Below are positions 25,107-32,579 of a stretch of 37,769 nucleotides of DNA, in pieces. This DNA comes from Sphingomonas sp. SRS2 (GTDB taxonomy: Bacteria; Pseudomonadota; Alphaproteobacteria; Sphingomonadales; Sphingomonadaceae). The stretch is taken from NCBI RefSeq assembly GCF_000971055.1, contig NZ_LARW01000162.1:1-37769 (forward strand). Reading direction: 5' to 3'. A model generated the notes under the pieces. That model did no database searches and was not told the DNA's origin. It saw only the letters and a list, made by a program, of their open reading frames with translations. The first letter of the stretch is position 1. Every line of letters begins with the position of its first letter. Position numbers and translations under genes: made by a program.

Positions 25107-27386
25107 TCAGGGCAGGCTCACAAAGCTGTCCAGCACTCGCTTGCGCCCGGCATGTTCGAAGTCGATCTCGAGCTTGTTGCCCTCGATTTCGACCACAGCG
25201 CCATAGCCGAACTTGGTGTGGAAAACGCGCTGACCGAGTGAAATATCCTTGCGCGAAGGCTGGGCGAAGCTCACCGCCGACGCCCGCGCCTCGACCACGC
25301 GTGAAGCCGATGCCGGTTTGCCGAGGCCACCGGCCGCGGTCGCCCGCTGCCAGCCCGGGCCGCGCCCGGCGCCACGTGTGACATGCGCGAAGGGATCGGC
25401 ATGTTCGGACCATTGCGCGCGCCACAGCGACTCGCCGCCCGACATTGTCGTTTCCGCCTCGACATGCGCGGGTGGCAGTTCGCCGACGAACCGCGAGGGG
25501 ATCGACGAGGTCCATTGTCCGTAGATGCGGCGGTTGGCGGCGTGGAGGATTGTGCACCGCCGCCGCGCCCGGGTTATTGCGACATAACCGAGCCGGCGCT
25601 CCTCCTCGAGGCTCGCCAGCCCGCCTTCGTCGAGCGACCGCTGCGACGGAAAGACGCCCTCCTCCCACCCCGGCAGGAAGACGGTGCCGAATTCGAGGCC
25701 CTTGGCGGCATGGATGGTCATGATAGTGACCTTCGCTGCATCGGCGTCGGCGTCATTGTCCATCACCAGACTGACATGCTCGAGGAAGCCGGGGAGGTTT
25801 TCATAGTCCTCCATCGCCCGCGCCAGTTCGTTCAGATTTTCCAACCGTCCATCGGCTTCGGTCGATTTCTCATTCTGGAGCATCGCGACATAGCCCGACT
25901 CCTCCAATATCTGACGGGTCAGTTCGGCATGCGGCAGCTGACTGAGCAGATCGCGCCAGCGGGCGATATCGCCGACCAGATTGCCAAGCGCGCGCCGCGC
26001 CTGAGGGGTCAGCTCGTCGGTGCCCAGGATGCGCGCGGCGGCGAGCGTCAGCGGGATGCCCTCGCCCCGGGCCAGCATGTGGAGCTTGGCCACCGCCTTG
26101 TCGCCAAGCCCACGCTTGGGCGTGTTGATGATCCGTTCGAAGGCGAGATCGTCGGCCGGCTGGCTGATCACACGCAGATAGGCCAGCGCGTCGCGGATTT
26201 CGGCGCGCTCGTAGAAGCGGAAGCCGCCAACGATGCGATAAGGCATACCGATCGCGATGAAGCGGTCCTCGAACTCCCGGGTCTGGAACTGGGCGCGCAC
26301 CAGGATCGCCACATCGTCGAGCTTGCCGCCGCCGCGCTCATGCCCCTCGATCTCGTCACCGACGCGGCGAGCCTCCTCGGGTCCGTCCCAGATACCGACG
26401 ATGCGGACTTTCTCGCCCTCGCCTTCCTCGGTCCACAGCGTCTTGCCTAGCCGACCGCCATTATGCCCGATCAGCCCGCTCGCCGCCGCCAGGATATGGG
26501 GCGTCGACCGGTAGTTCTGCTCGAGCTTGATGACCGTCGCGCCGGGAAAGTCTCGGTCGAACCGCAGGATATTCGCCACCTCGGCGCCACGCCACGAATA
26601 AATCGACTGATCGTCGTCACCGACGCAGCAGATATTCTTGCGCTCCTGCGCGAGCAGGCGCAGCCAGAGATATTGGGCGCTATTGGTATCCTGATATTCG
26701 TCGACCATTACATAGCGGAAACGGTTCTGATAGTCCGCCAGCACATCCCGATGGCTTTTCAGGATGACGAGCATGTGGAGCAGCAGGTCGCCGAAGTCGC
26801 AGGCGTTCACCGCGCGAAGCCGGTCCTGATATTGCTGGTACAATTCTCCGCCGCGGCCATTGGCGAACAGCTCGCTCTCGCCCGCGTCGATATCGAGCGG
26901 GGTCATCCCGCGATTCTTCCAGCGGTCGATCAGTCCGGCGAGCTGGCGCGCGGGCCAGCGCTTCTCGTCGAGATCGGCGGCGGCGAGCAATTGCTTGAGC
27001 AGGCGCAGCTGATCGTCGGTGTCGAGGATGGTGAAGCTGGAGGTGAGACCGACCAGTTCGGCATGGCGGCGCAGCATCCGTGCCGCGACCGAGTGAAAGG
27101 TCCCGAGCCAGGGCATGCCCTCGACGGCCTCGCCCAACAGCCGGCCGACGCGCTCGCGCATCTCGCGCGCAGCCTTGTTAGTGAAGGTGACGGCAAGGAT
27201 CTCGGACGGCCAGGCACGGCGCGTCGCGACGAGATGGGCAAGCCGCGCGGTCAGCGCCGCGGTCTTGCCGGTGCCCGCACCCGCCAGGACCAGCACAGGC
27301 CCTTCGGTAGTGAGAACCGCTTCACGCTGCGGCGGGTTCAGCCCGCGCAAATAGCCGGGTTCGGGTACGGGAGCGTCCTGAGTCAC
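25107..27386 (-). CDS. uvrD: ATP-dependent DNA helicase, UvrD/PcrA family
   Basis: A 759-residue superfamily 1A 3'-5' helicase acting in nucleotide excision and mismatch repair and in clearing replication forks. Helicase motifs in order: Q motif NPPQREAV; I LVLAGAGTGKTAALTAR; Ia VTFTNKAAREMRERV; II VMVDEYQDTNSAQYLW; III CCVGDDDQSIYSWRGA; IV LEQNYRSTPHIL; V TIHAAKGLEF; VI YVAITRARRR. The C-terminus has the Tudor-like domain LGQRVFHTKFGYGAVVEIEG seen in UvrD/PcrA. GTG 27386 gives an N-terminus like relatives; ATG 27446 is an in-frame alternative 60 bp upstream. No SOS box of the alphaproteobacterial GTTC-N7-GTTC type was seen upstream. Confidence 0.95.
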   Translation of the reverse strand: MTQDAPVPEPGYLRGLNPPQREAVLTTEGPVLVLAGAGTGKTAALTARLAHLVATRRAWPSEILAVTFTNKAAREMRERVGRLLGEAVEGMPWLGTFHSVAARMLRRHAELVGLTSSFTILDTDDQLRLLKQLLAAADLDEKRWPARQLAGLIDRWKNRGMTPLDIDAGESELFANGRGGELYQQYQDRLRAVNACDFGDLLLHMLVILKSHRDVLADYQNRFRYVMVDEYQDTNSAQYLWLRLLAQERKNICCVGDDDQSIYSWRGAEVANILRFDRDFPGATVIKLEQNYRSTPHILAAASGLIGHNGGRLGKTLWTEEGEGEKVRIVGIWDGPEEARRVGDEIEGHERGGGKLDDVAILVRAQFQTREFEDRFIAIGMPYRIVGGFRFYERAEIRDALAYLRVISQPADDLAFERIINTPKRGLGDKAVAKLHMLARGEGIPLTLAAARILGTDELTPQARRALGNLVGDIARWRDLLSQLPHAELTRQILEESGYVAMLQNEKSTEADGRLENLNELARAMEDYENLPGFLEHVSLVMDNDADADAAKVTIMTIHAAKGLEFGTVFLPGWEEGVFPSQRSLDEGGLASLEEERRLGYVAITRARRRCTILHAANRRIYGQWTSSIPSRFVGELPPAHVEAETTMSGGESLWRAQWSEHADPFAHVTRGAGRGPGWQRATAAGGLGKPASASRVVEARASAVSFAQPSRKDISLGQRVFHTKFGYGAVVEIEGNKLEIDFEHAGRKRVLDSFVSLP

Positions 27387-27470
27387 CCGTGAACAGTTAG
27401 GGAACGCGCCGCGCCGGGGCAACCCCGACGCGCGTCCCGCTGTCATATATCACAGTTGCTTCCGGGCGGC

Positions 27471-27512
27471 GGCGGCGGATCGATCCAAGTCTGGATCAAA
27501 CCCACCGCCGCC
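27471..27512. other. Nested stem-loop between flp and uvrD
   Basis: GGCGGCGG (27471-27478) pairs with CCGCCGCC (27505-27512), and inside it GATCCA-AGTC-TGGATC (27482-27497) forms a second hairpin. It lies 85 bp before the uvrD start on the minus strand and about 60 bp beyond the flp stop. Only TTTT follows, and on the plus strand where no gene ends, so it is more likely mRNA structure than an intrinsic terminator. Confidence 0.35.
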
Positions 27513-27574
27513 TTTTGGCCAGGACCGGCGGATACGCAGCCGGCCCGGGCAGCGGAAGCTGCTGAGAGGGTCTC

Positions 27575-27742
27575 TTACGAGGCCTTCATATTGGTGCTGA
27601 CGTTGTTGAACGTCGTGGTGAGCTGGTTGCCGAGCGCGGTCATCGCGGTAATGGCGGCAACGGCGATCAGGGCTGCGATCAGGCCATATTCGATGGCGGT
27701 CGCGCCACGGCTGTCGCGAAAAATGTTAACGAGCTTCTGCAT
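27575..27742 (-). CDS. flp: Flp/Fap-type pilin
   Basis: A 55-residue type IVb pilin precursor. The N-terminal leader MQKLVNIFRDSRG is followed by the Flp core ATAIEYGLIAALIAVAAITA with the conserved Glu-Tyr pair of the prepilin peptidase-processed hydrophobic helix, and a short polar tail ending NNVSTNMKAS. Cleavage is expected after Gly13. ATG 27742 is chosen since the longer frame to 27850 adds sequence unlike any pilin leader. A run CGTTAAGC...GTAACG at 27793-27810 upstream weakly recalls a CtrA box (TTAA-N7-TTAA), which controls pilA in Caulobacter; the match is poor. No tad/cpa assembly genes are nearby, so this is an orphan pilin served by a locus elsewhere. Confidence 0.9.
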   Translation of the reverse strand: MQKLVNIFRDSRGATAIEYGLIAALIAVAAITAMTALGNQLTTTFNNVSTNMKAS

Positions 27743-27948
27743 GACATGATCCTTTAGTCGCTTCTCGTACGACTTTGGTCTAGCCACCGCGCCGTTAAGC
27801 GGGTGTAACGAGCTAGGGTTAAGCATCGCGAAACTACGAAAAATCGCCATTATTATGGATGAATTGTGGGATCGCCCGCTCTTATCGACCGGTCGAGGCG
27901 GTCATCCCGACCGATTCCCACCTATGGTGACGTTCGCACAAATCGAGC

Positions 27949-28089
27949 ATGGGAGTCGCAACAGCAGTTCAGGGAATCGAGAACATGGTCGAACGCCTTC
28001 CGCCCCACGCCTATCTCGTCGCCGCGGTCATCACCTCGGGCGCGCTGTGGTTCGCCATCAGCCAGGTCGCGGGCCTGTTCATCAACTGA
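27949..28089 (+). CDS. Possible mini membrane protein (46 aa)
   Basis: A short frame from ATG 27949 to TGA 28087-28089, or from ATG 27985 (34 residues, with AGGGA nine bases upstream). The sequence MVERLPPHAYLVAAVITSGA continues into one hydrophobic helix of about 20 residues (AYLVAAVITSGALWFAISQV) and ends AGLFIN. A single-spanning mini protein is plausible, and the codon usage fits a coding region, but no family is recognised and only one helix supports it. It is the only plus-strand candidate between the pilin and tRNA-Lys. Confidence 0.45.
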   Translation: MGVATAVQGIENMVERLPPHAYLVAAVITSGALWFAISQVAGLFIN

Positions 28090-28115
28090 TTGCGATATCG
28101 GGAAGCAAGGATGCC

Positions 28116-28191
28116 TGGTGGGTCCGATGGGATTCGAACCCATGACCTCTCGATTAAAAGTCGCTTGCTCTACCAACTGAGCTACGGACCC
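28116..28191 (-). tRNA. tRNA-Lys (UUU anticodon)
   Basis: A 76-nt cloverleaf on the minus strand: acceptor GGGTCCG pairs with CGGACCC and is followed by encoded ACCA; D-arm GCTCAGTTGGTAGAGC; anticodon loop CTTTTAA giving anticodon TTT; T-arm ATGGGTTCGAATCCCAT. The anticodon stem AGCGA/TCGAG pairs at its three loop-proximal positions only; the outer two are A-G and G-A mismatches. It follows folK on the same strand. Confidence 0.95.
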
Positions 28192-28228
28192 ACCGACGCC
28201 GCCTCCCTATTGGGCGCGGCTGCCAGGG

Positions 28229-28711
28229 TCAACCCGCTCGACGGATAAGCCGGGCCCGCGCCTGCCGCACGGTCCGTGCGCCCGTCCCCACCCGCCAGCC
28301 CGGAGCGATCGCCGCCAACGGGCGCAAGACGAAGTCCCGCTGCTCAAGGCTACGGTGCGGAATGACGAGTCGTTCGCCCGTCCACAACCCGCCCGACCAC
28401 AATATGATATCGAGATCGAGCACGCGCGGGCCCCACCGCCGTCCACGGCGGCGGCCAAAGGCGACCTCGATCGTCTTCAATCGCGCGAGCAGCGCGGGCG
28501 GATCGAGGTCGGTTTCGGCGATCACCGCCGCGTTGGCGAAGCTCCTGCCGGCTGGTCCCAGAGCCGGCGTCGGGATGATCGGCGAGGTGGCTATCACCCT
28601 CACCCCCGCATCGCCGAGCGCCGCGACCGCCGCCCGCACTACGCCGGCCGGCGCGCCATGACGGCCATGGCGGCGGTTCGATCCAATCGCGATGGCGTAA
28701 CGATGCGACAC
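28229..28711 (-). CDS. folK: 2-amino-4-hydroxy-6-hydroxymethyldihydropteridine pyrophosphokinase
   Basis: A 160-residue HPPK, which transfers pyrophosphate from ATP to hydroxymethyldihydropterin in folate synthesis. Motifs are AIAIGSNRRHGRHG at the N-terminus (pterin binding), ARLKTIEVAFGRRRGRRWGP (catalytic loop) and PRVLDLDIIL with the two magnesium-binding aspartates, then VIPHRSLEQRDFVLRPL. The start is GTG 28711 with only a weak ribosome site. It lies 33 bp after the last gene of the five-gene lpoB operon on the same strand and 37 bp before tRNA-Lys, so read-through expression is possible. folB and folP are not in the window. Confidence 0.94.
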   Translation of the reverse strand: MSHRYAIAIGSNRRHGRHGAPAGVVRAAVAALGDAGVRVIATSPIIPTPALGPAGRSFANAAVIAETDLDPPALLARLKTIEVAFGRRRGRRWGPRVLDLDIILWSGGLWTGERLVIPHRSLEQRDFVLRPLAAIAPGWRVGTGARTVRQARARLIRRAG

Positions 28712-28744
28712 GGCATCCGCCTATAGCGGCGGACGCCGCCGGTT

Positions 28745-29578
28745 CTACCCCCAGCTGGCGACCAGCGCCTGCATCACCTCGGCCGCGATCCGCGCGCCGA
28801 CCTGATCGATCGATGGCGGCAGCGGCCGTTCGCGCTGATAGCCGTTCGGACCGGCGACCCAGCGGCCCGGCCCCGATGGCGGCGGATTACCCTGCGTGAC
28901 GACCGTGGCGAGCAGCGTGCCGCTGCGGATATCCTTCACATCGACACGGAAGGTGTAACCGCTCGGCGCATCGTCATCGGACGTCTGGAGCACTTCAACG
29001 AGCAATTCGGCCTTGCCCATCAGCGCCGACATCTCGACCGATTGGGCATCGCCACGGTCGACGCCCTTGCCCAGCGCAGTGGAGCGCATGATCAGCGTGC
29101 GATCGATCAGCCGCGCGCCACCCGACAGCATCGTGCGGTTGAATCCCTGCGCCGCGCGCCAGTCGGCACGCTCGGGCAGGCCGACCTCGCGTGCGCCATC
29201 GGCAGTGACGGCGGAGCGGCCCGAACGATATTCGGCTTCGACGCCACGGCCGGCGACGGTGGTGGAACCGTCATAATATTCGGTTTTGTCGATCACGCGG
29301 CCATCGGCGAGCGTGAAGCGCGACCATTCCTCATAGCTGGTCGAGAGCGAGTCAGTCAGCTGGCGGTTCCAGAACACCACCATGCGCGGACTCTTTCGCC
29401 GGGCATAGGCCGAACGGAAGGCGCTCGCCGAAGCGGCGTTGACCTGGCCCGCACTCGGCGGCGGCGGCGGCGCCTGCAGGACCTCGGGCATGCCCTGGCG
29501 ATATTCCTGCGCCGCGCCGCCGGCAGCCAGCAGCAGGGCGGCGGCCAGCCCGGCCGTCGTCTTCATGGCAATGCTCAT
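28745..29578 (-). CDS. Exported protein of unknown function in the lpoB operon, possibly CsgG/LpoB-like fold
   Basis: A 277-residue protein with a signal peptide (MKTTAGLAAALLLAAGGAAQ) and a Pro-rich stretch (APPPPPS) after it. The middle has FRSAYARRKSPRMVVFWNRQ and the C-terminal half GFNRTMLSGGARLIDRTLIM followed by strands LLVEVLQT and YTFRVDVKDIRSGTLLATVV. The order helix, R-x-I-D-R, strands, then a D-x-x-S/T-G turn resembles the CsgG/LpoB-type periplasmic fold, but I see no diagnostic motif, so this is a low-confidence guess. ATG 29578 overlaps the preceding gene (ATGA) and has GGGAG 8 nt upstream. No lipobox is present. It is the last of five exported-protein genes. Confidence 0.78.
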   Translation of the reverse strand: MSIAMKTTAGLAAALLLAAGGAAQEYRQGMPEVLQAPPPPPSAGQVNAASASAFRSAYARRKSPRMVVFWNRQLTDSLSTSYEEWSRFTLADGRVIDKTEYYDGSTTVAGRGVEAEYRSGRSAVTADGAREVGLPERADWRAAQGFNRTMLSGGARLIDRTLIMRSTALGKGVDRGDAQSVEMSALMGKAELLVEVLQTSDDDAPSGYTFRVDVKDIRSGTLLATVVTQGNPPPSGPGRWVAGPNGYQRERPLPPSIDQVGARIAAEVMQALVASWG

Positions 29579-29910
29579 CGCATCGGCTCCCATTCCGGCA
29601 AGATGTCGCCGCCCTCGAATTCGGCATATTCGTCGCTATCGCCCGCCCAGCCGTTGTCGTCCTCTTCGCAGGCGCTCATCCGGTCGAAACCGACAACGGC
29701 GACGTGGCGATCGGACGACCAGCCCTGCATCACCGGCGGGGTCTCGCGCCAGCGGTGCGGCGCGGCGATGCCGACGGGCGGGGCGGCGGCGAAGACCGGC
29801 TGGATCGGGCGGATCGAACGCGGCGGCGGGATATCCTGCCCCGCCTGCGCCTGACCAGCGGCGAGCAACGCCGCCGCGAAGCCTGCGCCGATCATGGCGA
29901 GCCGGCTCAT
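29575..29910 (-). CDS. Small exported protein of unknown function in the lpoB operon
   Basis: A 111-residue protein with a clear signal peptide (MSRLAMIGAGFAAALLAAGQ, cleavage near AQA-GQ). The mature part starts Pro-rich (IPPPRSIRPIQPVF) and ends strongly acidic (CEEDDNGWAGDSDEYAEFEG), so it is probably unstructured with a negatively charged tail. One cysteine (about residue 81) remains in the mature protein. Both ends overlap neighbours by ATGA, so it is translated together with the YcfL-like and 277-residue proteins. No family is recognised. The tight coupling suggests a subunit or linker of a periplasmic complex (inference). Confidence 0.72.
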   Translation of the reverse strand: MSRLAMIGAGFAAALLAAGQAQAGQDIPPPRSIRPIQPVFAAAPPVGIAAPHRWRETPPVMQGWSSDRHVAVVGFDRMSACEEDDNGWAGDSDEYAEFEGGDILPEWEPMR

Positions 29911-30383
29911 GGCTGCGACGTCCGGACCTCGACGAGATAATATTTGACCTCGTCCCGGCCGATCGACAGCCCGCGATACACGCCGGTGGCCTTGGGCTGG
30001 AGGATCACCTTCTTCCAGAAGGTCGAATCCTCGGTCGGCACCTGATCCGCATCCATGAAGGAAGAGCGGGCATCGAGTTCGACCACCTTCTTCGTGCAGT
30101 TGACGAAGCGGGTGATCACCTCGACCGAATTGGTCTCGGTGCGTCGCGCGAACATCGCCTCGACGACGACGCTGTTGGCGAGCTTCTTGTCGGTCATCTG
30201 AACCGCGTTGAGATCGATCGGCGTCATCGCCGAGGGGACGTTGGCGACCAGCGCCGGCCCACCCGAGGACACCGATCGCTTGGCGTCGCCGATATCGCAT
30301 TTGACCGGCCGGTTCTCGCGCGCCTGTCCGGAGGCGGCAAGCAGCGCCCCGGCAGCGATCGCGGTGAGCAGTGAAGTTCTCAT
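29907..30383 (-). CDS. YcfL/DUF1425-like exported protein
   Basis: A 158-residue protein with signal peptide (MRTSLLTAIAAGALLAASGQ). The mature region carries a beta-sandwich-like pattern: VVVEAMFARRTETNSVEVIT, then RFVNCTKKVVELDARSSFMD, the STFWKKVILQPKATGVYRGL segment and a final KYYLVEVRT strand. Order and spacing recall DUF1425 (E. coli YcfL), the protein encoded next to lpoB in enterobacteria. YcfL is normally a lipoprotein; here Ser-Gly-Gln occupies the expected lipobox region and no Cys is present there. It lies 23 bp after the COG3014-like gene and overlaps the next gene by ATGA. The assignment rests on pattern and neighbourhood, not on a profile score. Confidence 0.68.
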   Translation of the reverse strand: MRTSLLTAIAAGALLAASGQARENRPVKCDIGDAKRSVSSGGPALVANVPSAMTPIDLNAVQMTDKKLANSVVVEAMFARRTETNSVEVITRFVNCTKKVVELDARSSFMDADQVPTEDSTFWKKVILQPKATGVYRGLSIGRDEVKYYLVEVRTSQP

Positions 30384-30406
30384 CAACCGTCTCCCAAAAA
30401 AAGCAA

Positions 30407-31900
30407 CTAGCGCAGGGTTGCGCGGAACGCCTCGTCCTTGGCCCACACGGCCTTGTCCTGCTTGCGCTGGGCAGCGACCTTGGCGTTGCCGCCCGGCGCG
30501 AGCGGCGAGAGCGTCTGGACGCTGCGCGAGCGCGACCAGGCGATGCCGCACCTGCCGGCGCTTGCCGTCAGCGGCTTGATCCCGACAAGGCCGAGCGCGC
30601 CACCGTCCTTGCGATAGGTCATGCTGACCGACGGCATGGCCCATGCCGCAGCGGCGGCGGTGGCAACCGCCTTCGCCACCGACGGCTTCTTGCCCTTTGA
30701 TTTGCCTTTGGCGGGCGCTGCCGCCGCGCCCCAGCGCGTCGTGCCGATCGAGATGCTGGCGGGCAGGCTATCCCACATACGAATGTCGGCGGTCGGCCGG
30801 ACCGTCTTCGAGAAGGCGTTGAGCAACATGCCCGCACCCTGGGCATAGAGCATGTTGCCGCCCAATTGCTGTACGACCGTGCTGCCCACGGTCGTCGCAA
30901 GCGCGCTGGTCGTTTCCAGGCCCGCCTTGAACTGCGCCTTGCCGTTGAGGATGCCGTCGATCGCGCGCCCACCGCGCGTCGATGCCTGCGTGTAGAGATT
31001 CGCCGCCGGGGTCAGCGGCCAGGCACGCGTGCTCTTGCCGCTGCCGAGAGTCACGATCGCACCATTTTCGGTGTAACCACCGCCTTCACGGAAGACGAGC
31101 TTCTCCTGATATTGGCCATCGGTCGCCTTGACCGGGCCATTGCCCAGTTCGGAGAGGACCAGCAGGTTATCAGTCGGCCCGGGCGCCTTGAGCTTCGCAT
31201 CGATCTTCGCGGCTTCGGCGAAGCTGTCGACGGCCTGGCTCTTGTCGCCGGCGCAATGCGACGCCCAGCCCTGCAAATAGGTCAGCAACGCAAAATCGGA
31301 CTGATAGGTCTCGTCCGCCGACACCGTGTCCTGATATTCGGCCGATTTGAACATCGCGCGGGCGTTGTCATAGTCGCCCTTCCGCAGGAACAGCAGTCCC
31401 CGATAATAATAGGCCATCGCCCGTTCATAGGGCTCGCCCTTGAAGTCTTTGTTCACTTCGAGGCGGGTGGCGCTTGTCGCCTTCGCCGCCTGCTTGTCCT
31501 TGCCGTAGAAGGCCTCGATCCGGTCGAGCGCGCCGTCGAACGCTTTTTCGGCATCGGCATAATAGCCGAGCTCCATCGCCAGCAGACCCAGCCGCTCGAA
31601 ATTGAGCACGGCATTCTGTTCGCCGTCATAATAAAGCACGCGATAATATTCGCGCAGCTTCTCCTCGCGATTGGCGAGATAGGCATCCATCTCGTCCGGA
31701 TAAGGGCCCGGACCATATTGCGCCTTCCACGCCGCGACCTGCTTCGCGCGCGCCTTCGCCGCGGCCTTGGCGGCGGCGGCCTCGGCCTTGGCGGCGGCGG
31801 CATCGGCCTTCGGATCTGACTGCGCCTGAGCCGCAACGGTCATCACCGATATCAGACATGCCGCAGCAACCCCGGTCGCGAGCCATTTCACCATGTTCAT
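30407..31900 (-). CDS. COG3014-like exported TPR protein
   Basis: A 497-residue protein with a signal peptide (residues 1-26, WLATGVAAACLISVMTVAAQ) and then an Ala/Lys/Asp-rich helical stretch of about 30 residues. Tetratricopeptide-like repeats follow (AVLNFERLGLLAMELGYYADAEKAF and GEPYERAMAYYYRGLLFLRKGDYDNARAMFKSAEYQ). The C-terminal part has a Gly/Ala-rich domain with GNMLYAQGAGMLLNAFSKT and the DIRMWDSLPASISIGTTRW segment. This combination of an N-terminal TPR and a DIR-W-LP motif matches COG3014, which sits beside lpoB in vibrios and others. ATG 31900 is preferred, with GGGGG upstream; the longer frame is non-conserved. It starts 22 bp behind lpoB. Function unknown. Confidence 0.75.
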   Translation of the reverse strand: MNMVKWLATGVAAACLISVMTVAAQAQSDPKADAAAAKAEAAAAKAAAKARAKQVAAWKAQYGPGPYPDEMDAYLANREEKLREYYRVLYYDGEQNAVLNFERLGLLAMELGYYADAEKAFDGALDRIEAFYGKDKQAAKATSATRLEVNKDFKGEPYERAMAYYYRGLLFLRKGDYDNARAMFKSAEYQDTVSADETYQSDFALLTYLQGWASHCAGDKSQAVDSFAEAAKIDAKLKAPGPTDNLLVLSELGNGPVKATDGQYQEKLVFREGGGYTENGAIVTLGSGKSTRAWPLTPAANLYTQASTRGGRAIDGILNGKAQFKAGLETTSALATTVGSTVVQQLGGNMLYAQGAGMLLNAFSKTVRPTADIRMWDSLPASISIGTTRWGAAAAPAKGKSKGKKPSVAKAVATAAAAAWAMPSVSMTYRKDGGALGLVGIKPLTASAGRCGIAWSRSRSVQTLSPLAPGGNAKVAAQRKQDKAVWAKDEAFRATLR

Positions 31901-31922
31901 CGAACCCCCGTTCGGTGTCAGC

Positions 31923-32561
31923 TTAGCGATAAACCACGTCGTCGGCCCCGGCCCGACGGATCTTGTACGTCCCGTTCCAGACGAGCGTGCCATATTCGAG
32001 ATCGAGCATTTCGAGGGAAATCACGGTCAGCCGCTCCTGCATGCCCGTGTCGTTGTTGCGGCTGTCGAGCGAGGTGATCTTGCCGACCAGCTTGTAATCG
32101 GCGCCAGCGGTGGCGCGGGTAAGACCCGTGGTCCCGGTGTCGACCACACCGCCGCGCTTGAGCGCGCGCTCCTGCTCCACGGCGGCGATGAACTCGCGGC
32201 TGACGAAGCGCATCTTGCCGCGCGCCGCATTCATCAGCTTGCCGCGCAGTTCGTCGGTAATGATGTCCTTGTCGATCCGTTGCGAGCTCTGGTTGCGCAG
32301 GTCCGAACTGTCGAGGATGATCCGCGGCGGGGTCGCCCGGTTCGTAACCTCCGGATTGGCCATCAGGTCGCGAACCATCTGGTCCGCCATCCGCCCGAGG
32401 TCCTGCCCCTCGATACCGACGCCCGAAACGATGCCGCGAGCATCGGGATCAAGATCCACCGCCTGATGCGAGCGATCCTTTTTGGCGAACGCCGCACCGG
32501 CCGAAACGAACAGGCTGACGGAAAGAACGGCGGCGCAGGCCACCCGGTACAATATCGACAT
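31923..32561 (-). CDS. lpoB: LpoB-like penicillin-binding protein activator, non-lipidated
   Basis: A 212-residue periplasmic protein. The family core is VSGVGIEGQDLGRMADQMVR, PPRIILDSSDLRNQSSQRID, GKMRFVSREFIAAVEQERAL and, near the end, DYKLVGKITSLDSRNND followed by LEMLDLEYGTLVWNGTYKI, matching LpoB. In E. coli LpoB is an outer-membrane lipoprotein that reaches through the wall to activate PBP1B. Here the signal peptide (YRVACAAVLSVSLFVSAGAA-FA) lacks a usable lipobox; the only Cys is at residue 9, too early. ATG 32561 follows GGGGGTAAG; a GTG at 32579 would add six residues. First gene of a five-gene operon. The PBP partner is not in the window. Confidence 0.82.
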   Translation of the reverse strand: MSILYRVACAAVLSVSLFVSAGAAFAKKDRSHQAVDLDPDARGIVSGVGIEGQDLGRMADQMVRDLMANPEVTNRATPPRIILDSSDLRNQSSQRIDKDIITDELRGKLMNAARGKMRFVSREFIAAVEQERALKRGGVVDTGTTGLTRATAGADYKLVGKITSLDSRNNDTGMQERLTVISLEMLDLEYGTLVWNGTYKIRRAGADDVVYR

Positions 32562-32579
32562 CTTACCCCCGGTTTGCAC

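Noticed and set aside
27793-27810. CtrA box before the Flp pilin gene
   Set aside because: TTAA-N7-TAAC matches only half of the TTAA-N7-TTAA consensus, too weak to list as a site.
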